Source of the DNA: Arbacia lixula
Lineage: Eukaryota > Echinodermata > Echinoidea > Arbacioida > Arbaciidae
Direction of reading: 5' to 3'
Length of the DNA stretch: 64,000 bases
Assembly (NCBI GenBank): GCA_963669155.1
Contig: OZ022583.1
Location: 14,521,105-14,585,104, forward strand
Part shown: one piece after another, positions 20,535 through 34,400 of the stretch
Position numbering within the stretch: position 1 is the stretch's first letter
Layout: each line of letters begins with the position of its first letter
Translations under genes and position numbers: made by a program
Notes under the pieces: generated by a model
Database searches by the model: none
The model's input: the letters and a program-made list of their open reading frames with translations, nothing else
What the model was told of the DNA's origin: nothing

Positions 20535-22101
20535 TCTAGATAAGACTATCGCCTTGACTTGCCAATGCCTTTTGACAATGCCTTTGGCCTTCAAAAAGTA
20601 GGCCTAAATGTGGACATCATGATCGAGAACAAAAGAAATTTAAGTTCCATTGTATCGTAACTTCTTTTATTGTAACCCTGTCTGGAAGAAATGTACTTTG
20701 AATTTGTCTGACATCATATAAGAGAGCAAATCTAAGGCATCGCCTCTGTTTGAAACGTGGTGCCTTATCCAAGGAGGAAATTTAATGTAATAGTGCCCAA
20801 TTTAGCTCAAAAACATTTGAATCAGCGCGAGAATGATGGGCTAATCTGTATCCCCATGGGTCCATTGTATCTCTTTGTACACAGCCCTCCCCTACCTCCA
20901 TAGAAAAAAAACGACTTCGGGCTGATAAAATACGTTTAGAACCACCTACCTGAAGGATTTTGCTATTCTCATCGCTTACTTTCTCATTGAATAAGATGCC
21001 ACTTAAAAAAAAAAACACACACGCACACTAGAACTTATTTTTATCATAGCCGTTTTGTGAAAATATTATCTTAACAAAAAAAAATGAATATTTTATATTA
21101 AGAAATATATATTCGAGTTGTAAATGATCTGCAATGTTTACAACAAAACATTGAAAAGCCTGAAGTCGGTACGTCTGTATCTGCTAGCTGAAAGTGCGCC
21201 ATCTAGTGTTGTCATATTTTGGGTCTAGCCGAAGAACTTTTACATTGAAGGTAAGAAATGAATTTAACAAAAAAATCTGTCACACCTAATTTATCTGGAG
21301 TTCTTCTTCAGTTTCGCAAAGTTATGATGTTTGTTACTTGTATCTTCTTTCGCTAAAAGAATGGCGACTGGTAACCAAATTGTTGAAGTCTGTTGTGAAG
21401 CGTCTAAAATACATGTATTATTAGTTCAATTTTTAACTATCGTTGTGGGAACATGAACAGAACATTTGGTCCGCTCATGTCACTTCTTGTGTCGTCTTCT
21501 TTTTAAAGTCAGTTGGCCTGACTTGACAAAAGTTCCCCTTATTCTGAACATGTTCTGACGAAGTCACCCGAGAGCCATCATCAGGGGAGCAGCCAGTTGC
21601 CTCCGCCCACCCCACCCCACTGCCTGCCCTCAAGACATGTCGTGACGTGGCCCGTCACAAACGCCAAACTCCGAATAATCCAAGGTCAAGGTACATGTGA
21701 AAATGCACATTGTGTGCCGATAGCGAAATGATGATGTAGTGATAAGGAAACGGTATGTACATTATACATGTATCAACGCAGTATCCATCCCTGATTATGT
21801 GATGCGAAATGTTGTAGAAGAATTAAATACACGTCTGACACACAAATTGTAAAAAAAAAAAACTTTAAAAAAAGCTGTGCAAAGAATCTTTGAAAATTAA
21901 AAACGTTTTATTTAATGATACATACAATTATACATTTGTTGATACATAAGTGTGATTTTTTTTGTCAAAAATCACACACCACTATAATGGTATTTGATAT
22001 ATACATCGTCTGATAACATATTTACATTTTTTTTCGGCAGAATAAGGAACAAGAATGAAGAATGCGACGTAACGGTAGAGGGTAGTGAAATGACCTGTAA
22101 C
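20535..22101. other. intergenic stretch, no gene recognised
   Basis: A/T-rich with poly-A runs. The sequence GCGCCATCTAGTGTT at about 21194-21208 is close to the reverse CTCF consensus. Otherwise I see nothing. Confidence 0.35.
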
Positions 22102-22259
22102 GGGGCCATCTATATGCACAGTTTGTCCAACTCGTTTTCAATAGCTGGCAACATGACGGGTGTTGCTTTGTTTGGCAAGCAGATAATAAAAGGATATGCG
22201 CTATTTCGCTACCTACTGAAACCGAGTTGGCGGAAGTCTGTGTACCTATAGATGGCTCT
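22102..22259. mobile_element. MITE of the GCCATCTATA family, copy 1
   Basis: The ends are GGCCATCTATATGCACAGTTTG and CTGTGTACCTATAGATGGCTCT. Its interior (CAACATGACGGGTGTTGCTTTG, GGCAAGCAGATAATAAAAGG) is shared with the copy at 22525. Confidence 0.7.
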
Positions 22260-22524
22260 GGCCTGTAAAGAAAAACAAATTACTAGTAAGCGAAATAGCC
22301 AAGAACATGAAGAAGGCAAAGTGAAATATTATGCATAAAGTACTGTTTATATTTTACACAACACTGAAATGAATTACGCATGATATTATATTACATGAAT
22401 ATAAATGTGACGCTTTTCCTGTTCGTAACAGTGAGTAGCTATTTCGGCCGTCATTATTTGATGCTACCCTGAGATAACATCATGATCGAGTTGTGGTAGG
22501 GGGCGGTAGACAATCCTCTCCCTC

Positions 22525-22682
22525 AGAGCCATCTGTAATTATACAGAGTTTGGCCAACTCGGTTTCAATAGGTAACAACATGGCGCGTGTTGCTTTGTTG
22601 GGCAAGCGAATAACAAAAGAATATGCGCTATGTTGTCACCGAATGGAACCGAGTTGGCCAAACTCAGTGTATAAATGACTCT
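22525..22682. mobile_element. MITE of the GCCATCTATA family, copy 2
   Basis: The ends are AGAGCCATCTGTAATTATACAG and CTCAGTGTATAAATGACTCT, with a longer imperfect inverted repeat (GTTTGGCCAACTCGGTTTCA against GAACCGAGTTGGCCAAACTC). It is in the same orientation as copy 1 and about the same length (158 bases). Confidence 0.75.
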
Positions 22683-23760
22683 GCTCGCCTTTACCCCAAC
22701 CCCCTCTCCTCGATTCTGGCCTTCTTTAAATTATACATTTATCATGTAAATAATACAATGTCTCAAAGTATGCCCACCCATGCACGACTGCATTTGTGCA
22801 TGCAATTTAATGAGACTGCACATCCAAGGGTTTTCTTTTTTTTTTTCTTTTTTTTTTGCAGGAACATAACTAGATGGCGTCACGCGGTAATAATTGCCTT
22901 TTCATTTATAATTTCATGTGTGATATTGTCATCATGGTTTAATGTTATTTCAAGATCTGACGAGCACCTTTTTCTAAACTCAATCAATTTGGTTAAGTTG
23001 ACGCTGCTTGCATTTTTTAAAATAAATCCCGCACCTTGAGCTAGAAACAGCACGGCTATGATAGCTATGAAATATGACAATCATGACAATGATCAATACA
23101 TCAATTACCATAATAATCACACCGCTACATCTTCTACGTCATCATTAATCCTTCCATATTCTTTTTTTTTTTTCGTTTTAAAAAATGCTGTGATTTCTGG
23201 CACCGATGCGGTAGTTGGTAGCGAAAGTTGAATTGCCTATTAGTATAGCTACACATGAAGCTAAGATACATGCACACATGTCCTTGGACTCACAAAATAT
23301 GATGTCGCTTGTGCATAAACACATTCATAACCCTGCCAGTACCATAGGTGCATCAAACGTGTAATGCGTCAATAGGATTTGCTGGCTCGGTACTGAGAGG
23401 GTTAAAATAACATTCAAAGGTACGCCTTTGCAATATCATGTTTATTTTTTCTCTTGTGTGTATATTCTGGGTACAAAAGTGCCGGGGTAAAATACAATCT
23501 ATGAATATTTAAACTATTCATATATTTCTTTTTAGTATTAAAATTCCATTCATAATGAATACGTGGTTAACGTTCACATATAAGCGTACACATATTCAAA
23601 CAATCACAACAATGCCAATTCACATAATCCTATGTATGGCATTTAACAATCCATCAACAAAGAAGTGCACATCCCCACAGATACTCACACACACGCCTGC
23701 ATAAACCTTCCCCCTCCATCAATAGATCTACCCACATAGACGTATCCCCCTCAACCCCCA

Positions 23761-24125
23761 TTAGCGAGCTTTCGTTTTGAGGACGGACGGGCTCGAGAAC
23801 GGTAATCTGATACCAAGATCGATCTGCGCATGCGACACCCTCCGCCTCGCTGTCCGCGCGAGGAATCGAGAACGGGAATTTTGAGATTTTTCGTTCTCGA
23901 CGAGTTGCGGATGGCAGCCAATCAGCGCCCGTACAGATGATGTCATTGCAAATCGCACTTTCGCCCGGGTCAGGGGGTGTCAGGGGGTCGGATGACGTCC
24001 CACGCACCGCCGTTCGCGTTCTCCGTCTTATTTTGCGAAAGTGCCTGTGACTACCACGGACGGACAGCTAGAACAGATTGCTCACTGTTTTCGTTCTCGT
24101 CCGCGGTGTAATAATGAAAGCTCCC
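23761..24125. mobile_element. GC-rich TIR element with promoter-like motifs
   Basis: The ends TTAGCGAGCTTTCGTT and (reverse) AGGGAGCTTTCATTATT are similar inverted repeats, and a second inner pair GAGAACG/CGTTCTC follows. The interior is clearly more GC- and CpG-rich than its surroundings. It contains an NRF1-like TGCGCATGCGAC, a CCAAT box (AGCCAATCAGCG) and a CRE-like GATGACGTCC. It could instead be a small CpG island or promoter, but I see no adjoining exon. Confidence 0.5.
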
Positions 24126-25039
24126 TATTTTCACCCTACCCCAACTCCACCCCACTTTTCACCACCCACAAACATACTCATCACACACGACGCCTAAGTT
24201 CCCTGTTCACATTCATATGAAAGATGTGTTATCTGGTGTAGATATTTGCTGAAGTACAGAACCACTGAGGTGACTCACAATGTCACTATCTATGACCCTG
24301 GCAAAATGGACCAGTCAGACAATGTTAAGTACCAACCATTACGACAATCCGGAACTATTCCAAAACCCATATTAATATATTTATTATCTTTTATGTACAG
24401 ACTTGTCCGCTAGCCAGAACGTCTTGTGTAAACAAAAAAAATGTAAATAGACACTGCTCAAGACACTTTTTGTTACGAATCTCTGGCGGAGAACGCGACA
24501 TAGTGGAATTATGGTCAATAATTCGGTACAGAGTTCATTAAGTCATGAAAATGTTGTCGATAAATGTATAAATCAGCACGTAATGTTCGATTTATAGGCC
24601 TGCGGATTACATACTATCATTACATTCGCATGATAAGGGAACCACCTTAGCAGTAACCTAGTGCTTCAGTAGGATTTCCTTAACATGAAAGAATGACAAT
24701 ACATTATGGCTTGCGTAAGCGAATTCGGCGTTGAATATGTATAACGACATGCACTGGCCACCCATGCCAACGGTACAGCAAACACTGCACGCAGTCATCG
24801 TCTCCGGCAGTGTTCACGATGCATTGTCAAGATGAAAGTCCGAGGTTACAGCCGATATTGGCTTGTATTGTCCCGGAGAGTACTTGAAAGCGTGATTGTT
24901 GATAAAGTAGTTGATTATGAGGTATTTCATACACTGTCCATGCGTACACCGCCCTCTTCATCGTAGCTAGGGTCGAAGTGGACGTCGCTTCCCCCGCTAT
25001 TTTGTAGCCTCCTCCACGCCACATTAGGGCCCCTGTACA

Positions 25040-25320
25040 GAGGGGTAGGGGGTGGAAAGGGGCGGGGAGGATGGACAAGAAGGGGAGAAGATGAGGAAGA
25101 GAACGGGGGAGGAGTGAGCGGAGGAAAGTGTAGGATGGAGGAATAGAGGAAGATGTGATGGGGATGTGTGAGTTTTTTTAAAAGGGGGGGGGGCGTTCAT
25201 GGGGGAGGGGGGGGCAGGAAGGGAAGATGACGAGGTGAGAACGGAAGGAATGAGAAGACAGAGTAGGATAATGGGAAAGGAGAAAATGGGAAGGGGGAGG
25301 AGGAGGGGGAGGATAAATCG
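25040..25320. repeat. purine-rich (G-rich) low-complexity tract
   Basis: Nearly all purine on the plus strand, with G runs of 8-10 (around 25185-25215). Open frames on either strand here are compositional artefacts. Confidence 0.85.
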
Positions 25321-25374
25321 ATCGATAGATAAAGTCGTTAACAATATGGTTTATGTGAGAAAGTCTGATGATAG

Positions 25375-25457
25375 TTATTTCCATAATGAATGTAAATTCT
25401 CATCAATCAGCTGTTCCGCTTCCTCGTTCTCTGCTTCTATCAGGAAAGGTCCATATC
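25375..25457 (-). CDS. tentative cytoplasmic-tail exon of the IgGFc-binding gene
   Basis: On the minus strand an acceptor (TTGTTTATTCTGCATGGAG) is followed by two alternative frames. The phase required by exon 4 gives IWTFPDRSRERGSGTAD, ending at TGA (25405-25403). The other frame gives YGPFLIEAENEEAEQLIDEN and LHSLWK, ending at TAA (25377-25375). The second looks more like a real acidic tail but is out of phase with exon 4. A missed micro-exon would resolve this; alternatively the protein may simply end at the TGA next to the exon 4 donor. Confidence 0.35.
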
Positions 25458-28400
25458 CTCCATGCAGAATAAACAATAAGAAGTTCCGATTCCTTCAAAT
25501 GGTGCATCACGTATCCCCATTTATCCACTGGATATTTTTTTCTTTGTTTTTTGACATCGAACGAGAGAAAAAAAGAGGGAAGGGGGTGTTGATTTGATTG
25601 ATTACAGAGGATGAACCTTTAAAAAAGAGATACAGTGTTCGGTCCTACCCATACAGGCTTGTGCATAAAATGAATTCAGGCACTCACTTTCCCTTGCCAC
25701 AGCTCCCTAAGACGACGATGACGACGATGATTAAAGCGAGGGAAGACAGGACGACGAGAACGACGACGATGGCAACCGTGTGATTTGGAGCTAATCGATG
25801 AAAACAATGAGGGGAGAAAGTAAAATAAAAACCGTTAGAGAAGATACAGGGAACGAGAAATAGAAGATGCAAAAGAAAGGTAAAGGGGGGGGGGGAGAGA
25901 TGTTGAGTTCATTCTTTAGTAATAACAACATAATAATAATGTGATGCCTTTTCGAAATTAAAGGTAGCACCTCAAAAATTACAAGAACTGTACACGAGTA
26001 TAACGACAAGGATTGTCATAATAATAACCCTAAATTAATAACCTGATAAAATAGGCGTTTGTTGAAAGGAAATGCTGACCTTTTCGGTTTTTTCTCTATA
26101 GCCATACCACAGCATGTGCAGAGAAGACGCATGTATAGATGAGTTTCATTTGTGCATTTGTTCTCTTCCAGAATTGATGAACTGAGTGTGTTTTTTTCTT
26201 CTCCCCAACCAGGCTCTTTCACTCTAGAGGTTCGTTCACATGGGTACAGTGAGTCTTTAGGCACCAGCTATGTCCCTTACGCGGCATGACACATTATCGC
26301 TGCAAGTAGCAATTTTAAATGTGTACGATCGTCAATATCGATGGGAGTAGAGGTGCGTACGGACTTTGACTTGCGCACATCGCCTCGCGTGCGTTACGTG
26401 CTCGTTGGACTGGTAACGTAACAGATCGAACCCCAGGGAATTGACCGAAGCTACATGAAGGTTCGGTCGGATGGATGCGCTGCAATGTTCACATTAACGT
26501 GCTCGATATCGCGACTGTCGAACTTTTATCTTGAGGGTGTGGCTGAAAGGATCGCCGCCAAATGCAGCGCCCTCTATGAATGATATAGCGTCCCAAAAGC
26601 TCAGTTTTATATGGGCCTTTTAAATGATGAGGCGACCTAGTGCACGGCAAGGGAGTAACCCAGTGAACGGACCAATAGAAGTGTACTTGTGTCAACTGGC
26701 AGTTATAAATTGCTGCGGTGTAAACAAATCTTAAGGTACGATCGTACAGAAACGTTATGCTGATGCTCGCTGTATACATATATATCTAGACAGTTTCTCC
26801 ACTGCATTGGAGATGTGGACCACCTGAATCATTGAAAGGGAATAACCTGAGTAATTTGTTAATGGGACCCACCCTCACGTTGGTTCTGCTGTGACAACGT
26901 GGCGCATTCTAGTCTGAGGATTTTGACGATTTCTTCACTTGGTCCTCAAATGAACCGAGAACCGGACACCTAATCACGGCAGAGCGCTGTCGCCATGACA
27001 ATGGGTCCCATGATACTCATCAGTGCACATCCCCTTTGAACAATGATTGTGAAGGCGTACGTGTGCAGGCGCCTGTCGCCAGGAACTATACCTTACCTGG
27101 GGCCGCTTTTTCTGGATCCGTTGGCTGTATGGTCGTTCCATTCTCAGATTCAGGTGTTGTATAATCCGGAGGGACGTAAAACCGACAGAGCTCGATATGC
27201 CACCTGTTTGCGTCGCATATGAGCTCCTGGTAGTCCGCTGCTACCTGGTAAGCGTAGGCCTGGCGGGCCCCTCTCCCGTAGAGGATGGCGGAATACGCCG
27301 CTCCGGGATTGGGATTGTCTCGTAGTTTTAGGACATGAGAACCGCGAAGAAGCGACGTATTAAAGACGCAATAGGTACCATGGACGGTAGGATTGGCAAG
27401 CGTGCTGAATTTGACGCTGTATTTATACTCGTTGGTTATGTCTTGATTGTTGAGAAGAATGTCGCGTCTATGTTCGCATCGCGTAACGACTACTAATGTA
27501 TTTCGGAAAATGGTGTCGTTTAACGCGTAGAACACGACCGTACTGTTTGTGAATTGCTCCACGGGAGGTACAGAGAGCATAGACGCGTAGTCCAGTCGCA
27601 TTTGGCCATCCGTGAAGAATTGCGTCACCATGACCGGCTTGCTTGAACGTATCGTAATAGGGTTGCCTGCGTTTACCTCTAAATCTGTTATTAGAGTCGG
27701 AGTCAACAACGGCCAGCTTCCCTTGAGGGCTCCGGACGAGGTGAAGGAGTATATCACGGTGTCGTTGAAGGCCGCCACAACTCGTACGACGCTGTTTTTG
27801 GGTCCAGGGCTGACTTGCGGCACGATGACAAACGCTTCTCCCCATGCGCCCAGCGGAGCCACCTGCTCCATGAGGCTCGCACACTCATTTCCATCAGAGC
27901 GGCACTGCCGTCCGCTCACTAACGACATCGGCTCGGTGCTGGAAATGGAGAATCCGCTGAGATCCGAGGCAGATACGATCTTTGCCGAATTAAAACCGGG
28001 TATTTGAATGACAGGCGGCGGCCCGCTTAACGTTGTTCTGTTTATAGTCAGGTTGAATTTAGCGTCATCCTGAGTGAACTCGATTTGATTTGGGCTTTTG
28101 GAAGGATTAAAGACTATCATTTCAGACGTGTAGCCCGGAAGTGAAGGATACATTACCCCTGCGTAGTTCCTCCCTAAAGTCCGCCGCGGAATGGCTCGAT
28201 ATCCGCCTAAAATGAGATCGCCCCGCCCGGGAACGACCCACACGCTAACATCATCGGTCGAGTTGATTTGGAAGGTTATTCCACTCGGATTGAAGGGGTT
28301 CCTGATAGGCTCCGACATGTTGAGGGTCACGTTTGAGACGATATTTGGCTGGATGCGGATCTTGACTCCTGCCCATGACAAATCAGGACGCGTGATGTTC

Positions 28401-31400
28401 GCTTGTACGATTTCACTGTATAAAAGAAAAAGGGGGACAGGAGAGAATATGCAAACGGTCAAAACAATTTTATAAATTATCCTGTTTTAGGGATAACATG
28501 GTACCCGAAACTTCCCCAATATGATCCAGTCTTTAGCAACTACCTTGTATTTAAAAAAAAACAGGTCTTTATACATACCACGTCGTTTATTTCCCTTGAA
28601 TGATGTTGCTCATTGAAGCCTGATGTTGCTTACAACAAAATAGAGGTTTTGTCTTCCTTGAGCGGTCTATATATAAATGTATACTGTATTTTATTTAGAC
28701 CTGCCAACTAATAGAGTGACGAAGCGGATTTTAAATAATTTCCGGCTTGTCCGATGTCTGAACAAAACTACTTAGAAATCAGTAGTGTGTGTGGGTTTGC
28801 TCTTCCATTGGTCTCCACGATCGAGAGAAATGTATAGAGATTGAGAGAGTGAATGGAGGAGAAATATCCGTGGAAAGGGGACGGGAGGTCAAGGAGGAGA
28901 GGCAAAGACAGGAATATGGAGAGCACGCGGGGGGTAGAGAGTTGAGGGTGATGGCACGACGCGTTATTGCATTTTTATATCATGTTAACTATCTTATCAA
29001 AACACGCCTGTTCTCACTACCAGAACGTCAAAGTTTTAAACATTGCACTCTTTTTGTTTTCGTAACAAGGTCTTCATGTATCCTGTCACAAGAGCTAAAA
29101 ACAATCGCGTGACCTTTGACATGGGAACGGCAAAGAGACTTTGATTTTGTATTGATCGCCCATCTCTCTTTATCCCCACCCCCGCCCTCTCTCTCTCTCT
29201 TCTCTGTTTATTTACCTCTCTCATTTTCCTCGTTAACCCTTTGTTATTTCTATGCACCTGCATCTGCTACTGCCCTCTGCCTCCTTTATTTCATCTTCAG
29301 GCCTTACTTTTGTCTCCTCTTTTCTCGTTCTCTTTCTCCTTCTCCATTTCTCGATCACCACCCCATCCCTCTCTATACCCACACGCTCACTCATCCCCCT
29401 ATTTAACCACTCAAAGTGGTATGGGTCCATTTCTCCTCCCGCCTACCTAGTCAACACCCTCCAGCAATCTGGACAAGCAAGCGAAGCAGCCATACCCATT
29501 AAACCAACACCCCCGGAAACGCGGTGTAAAACTGAGACAAATTGTTGTTGTCATGCGACGTGCACATCCTGTCGATCTATCGTGATATTTCCAAATGTTT
29601 ACCCGATTTGGTATGATACATGATATCCCCCTCAAGTCGATGTCAGGATTATGTTGAAGCACGAAAGCAAAGGACGGTGTAATAACGATTCTCTGTGCAT
29701 CCACGTCTTGGATGACCTTACCTTGTGGTATCAGTGTGTTTTAAGAACGTCGTGTTCATCATGTTCATGCATATTAGTGCGGCTGTTTTACGTGTTTGCA
29801 ATGTATCGATTGTCTGTCGGTGAGCTTTTTTTTTTTTTTTTTTGCTTCAGTGAATCTATTTCAGAGTAGTACAGGGTGTAATGTACGTGCATTACGAGTG
29901 GAATGATGTATCCGTGGTTCAAACGAAGTCAACAGTCTACCGCCAACTTGCAAAGAACGTTTATTGAAAAAAACAGTATGAGCAAACTTGTCCAATCAAG
30001 TGACATTACATATTACATTTGTTTTGTTTCCGGAACAGCCGTGTCAATTCCGATATGTTCGCCGAGTCGTGAAATATATGTATTACGGTTGATGTAATGT
30101 TTCAAAGAAATAAGTATGGTCTGCACCAGGCGTAAAAAGTGGTAATAACAAGGTGTTTTTCCCCACAGAGAGGGTAAGCAACAATCGATCTCATGTACGA
30201 AACATCCACTCCGCGCGGGGTTCGAACCCGCAATCCACAGTGCCGTCATCATGTTCATGTAGAAAAAGAATCTAAGTGAGGAAATTCTCTATACCTCATT
30301 CAAGGAATGAGCCATGTCCACTTCCGGTCTACTGTAATAATAGCATAGGCCTATGAGACCGGAAGCTAACAAATAAAAACCGATGTAGCTCCTTTTGCGC
30401 ATTGTGGAATGTCTCTCCCTGTATGCGCTGTAACGAGAATTCTGGATCCCACAATGATAAATCAAGTTCTACGAATTTGATACGATCATCCCCAGTGCTC
30501 CTCCTTTCGGAGGTACCTCAAAGTTTCCCCGAGTGTAATTAAAGGCTAAAGGGACGTTCACATGGAAGGAGTTTTCCGCTACGGCTCGCGAAAAATTTGA
30601 ATAATATTGAGCCCTTCAGACCGTTCCGTCCCTCTGACGAAGAAGTTGACCGTCTTGGTATTAAAAGAACGCTACATGATGCAGTCGCCAGGCTTTGCTG
30701 TAGCGAGAAAAAGTCAGCAAGACATTACCAGCGACGAATGGGAACAGTTAACCACTTGCGCGTGAACGGCTGAACGCAGCATAATAACTCCTCTTTTATG
30801 GCTTGCCATTTCCGCTTCACAATTATCTCTCCCGTCTTGACGAGCCATTGACTGATGATTAATAACACATTGTTTGCCGAGGTAGCAATTCACGACTTGC
30901 TTTCTTTATGCATAATCATGATAAGGATCGCTTCTTTATAATTGGTATAGAGGGGTCAAAGCTTGCCTGATCGATCTGCCCTTGTTATCGCGCTAGATAT
31001 TCATTACACCTTTGCGTGGGACTATAATTTCACCATCGAGACACGCAGATCCCATGAAGCAGCATTTTCTATAGCACACATAGGGTTAACAACGATAAGA
31101 TGTACATGGACTTGTTGGCTAGATCGGTTGTAGATGTGAAGACGGCGTAAAAATGAAATGATGTAGCTAGATATTGCGATGAAATCCTTACATAGCGAGC
31201 TAGTTATCAACTAATCATGCTTATAGAGGAAAATAGAATGATATAGATAGAAAATGAGACAGCTAAATGAAAAAATAGATAAATATATAGATAGATAAAT
31301 AAATAAATAGACAAAACATAAATCACATAATTTGCTACATACCAATACTATCATGAACCTTCATAAATTATTTTGGAAATAAACGAAATGGGTGATGTAA

Positions 31401-34400
31401 ATAGCGAATTTTGGCGAAAGAGTGGTCAGTGCAGAGCTGAGAATGAAATGTGGCGAGGAAAATAAAAAAAGAATAAATGATTTCGTAAGAGGGGATAGAG
31501 ACGGCGACGGAGGAGAGAAGATGTAAACATTGGGAACAGAAAGCTAGAGACAGTGAAGGTGAGAATATGAGAGCGAAAAGATGAGAATGATAGATGAGAA
31601 GAGGAAGGGAAGGACATCGTGAGCTGATTAATGAATGAAAGGGAAAGGGAGAAGGAAGAAGCGGGAGAGGAGGTGGAACAATGGGAAGGAAATTGGGGAG
31701 AAGAAAAATTAAGTGCGGTCGCGCACATAAAGATGGGAGGATAGAGAGAGAAATAGAGGGAGGGGTGAGAGAGGGGAGGGAGAAAGATGGAGGGGTGGAC
31801 TGAGAAAGAGATCAGACATATGGAAGGTGGGGCGTTGATGGTGGAAAGGGGAGGAAGAGATATGAAATTGGAATATACTGGGGGGGGGAGAGATAGAGAG
31901 AGAGAGGGGGGGTGAGAGGAAGAGAGAGAGAGACAGAGAGAGACAGACAGAGACAGAGTAAAATATCACAGATCATCTCTGACGTAGAACAACTAAAGTA
32001 TGCATGACATATCCGGTTACCAGCCGCAGATCAATGTATCTGTGTTATGCCCGAAGCGCGGATAAGTCCATAATGACACACGCACGCCGTTCCATTGGGA
32101 CGCTCACAGGAAATGGGCATGGACCCTCAATGCAAGGTTCGTGATAATTTTCACCAAAGAAAACTATAGATCATAGCCACACAGTTGAAAAGGTACAGAT
32201 AAACACACAAAGAAGGGGAAAATGAACGAGGAATGCAAAACAAGACTGTTCATATGAACAAAACACATGCCAGATTTATCTGAATATATGATATATAGAC
32301 AGATATTAAAGAAAATATATAAATATATAGACAGACAAAAGAAGTATAAAAGTATATCGACAGACTTAAAAAACACGCTCACATAACAAACATACAATCA
32401 TAGACATTGCGTCATTTCGTACTCTGGAAAAATCAATGAACAGCGATATACATAAAATCGAAATGTCGTATCTTTCTATGAATCATGATGTGTGCCGGAT
32501 GTCTCGTGGGCGCAGATGTTTTCTCGATCCCGCTCCCCTGTGATCTTACCATTGCTCATGGGGGCATTCAGGGATGATACTGGTCACCATGGTAACGGGA
32601 TGTGGTGGCCCATCAATCAGGGGTGTTGATGGAGTGCGGCTAATGATTGTCTGGAGGTCGCGCACACGCGGCGCGATTTGGAATTTCCGCTAATACTGCG
32701 TTAACATCTACCGCAGATTTCGGCCGACTTAGTTACTTAAACATTCACTCTTCTCGAACTCTTTGCATCTGCATAGGCACGGATCCCACAAAACAGCAAA
32801 TTTTACAATACATATAGATTCATCTTGTGCAAAATGAATGGTCTTTCATTGTAGGCTACTGTAGGCCTACTTGATATTCAGTCATAGCCTCAAACCATGC
32901 AGATAATGGGTGGTGCTTGGTCCTGAATTGTGTTCAACTCTTGCGCCACATGTGTGCTAGCAATACACCTAAAGCCTAAGGAGAAGCAATTTCTGTTGCA
33001 TGTATTGGGTTTATCTAAGTGAATGTGCTTGCATATTTAGTTATGACTGTGTGAGGATGTGTCTGAGTGTGTTTCAGACCTTATGCAGATGAAGAGATCT
33101 CCATTTAAAGGGATAGTTCACCCTGGAGATGAGTTGGTTTCAACAAAAGCAGGAACATGAAAGAAACGTATTAGTGAAGGTTTGACGAAAATCGGTCAAA
33201 AATGTTGACATTTCAATTTTGTGACGTCACGTACAAGCTGCTCTCCCATCTGCTTTTATTGAAACAAAAATAATTCCAGAGTAAACTATCCCTTTATAAA
33301 ATATATATGTGAAAGCCAAGGCGTTAATGGTCTCTATTGCGCTCTGAGAGTTAATCTTTGACCGACTGCAGAAGAATATGAAACACTGATAAGGTCAAAC
33401 ACTGCATCATCAGTGTTCCGTTGTCAACGCAGCCGTTCAGTAAACAAGGACATGACTGCACGAAAGCACTGAGCAGAAGGTGGAAGAGGAGGAGAAGGGA
33501 GTGGAAAAGAAGAAGCCAAAGTAGAAGAAGGAGAAAATAATACAATCAACAAGACAAAAAAAGAAGAAGGAGAAGAAGAAGAAGAAGAAGAAGAAGAAGA
33601 AGAAGAAGAAGAAGAAGAAGAAGAAGAAGAAGAAGAAGGAGAAGAATAAAAATGGAGTAGGAGCAGGAGTACATTTAGGAGAAATTAACAACGACGGAAT
33701 ACATGTTGATTGCGAAACAATGGGAAGAGATCAGTCGTTCAATTATTACTGAAGGCTTGTCTGACAAAGGACACGCTAGCGCAATTACGGGTAGTGCAAT
33801 TATGAATAATTCAATAGAAAACGGAGGACAGAAATTAACATAGATATAATTACAACCTGACCCTATCATGGTTTACACACTGAATTTTATTCATACGCTA
33901 ACTATATTTTTTTCTAACTTCTAGAATCCTCTGCGTATGCATATTGTATCATGATTTTGTCTACACATTTATTTTGATTGATAATGTATGGATCTGTTTA
34001 ACTTTAATGTATCTTTAATTCGTACCAATATTTTCATATGCCATCTGTATAATATTAGTAATATTGTCTTTGTTACTTTAATGTATGGACATGCGAAAGG
34101 AGAGCCGCTGACTTTTTTTTCGTTTGAAATGTGGTCAATACCTTAAATAAAACTGTAATCTAGTCAGAACGCAATCATGGCAAATTCGCCTCCAATAGGT
34201 ATCTCTACCATGTCTACTGCATATTATAGCTTCACTCTTTCGCTGGAAGGTGAAGTGGCAGCTGCGATTGGCTTTATTATAAGAGGTGGCTTTTTCATAT
34301 CCAATGTGAGCGTGACAGGCCGACGATCTCACTTCGATGTTATAATGATATCATTCAGTCCTCACGGGATTCTTAGGGAGGACACGTTCTTGTCTGAAGA

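Noticed and set aside
23654-24007. 117-codon minus-strand frame in the GC-rich island
   Set aside because: High GC lowers stop frequency; it overlaps a TIR element and shows no known domain.
30205-30245. B-box-like GGGGTTCGAACCCG, considered as a tRNA gene
   Set aside because: No acceptor stem, D arm or anticodon arm could be placed on either strand.
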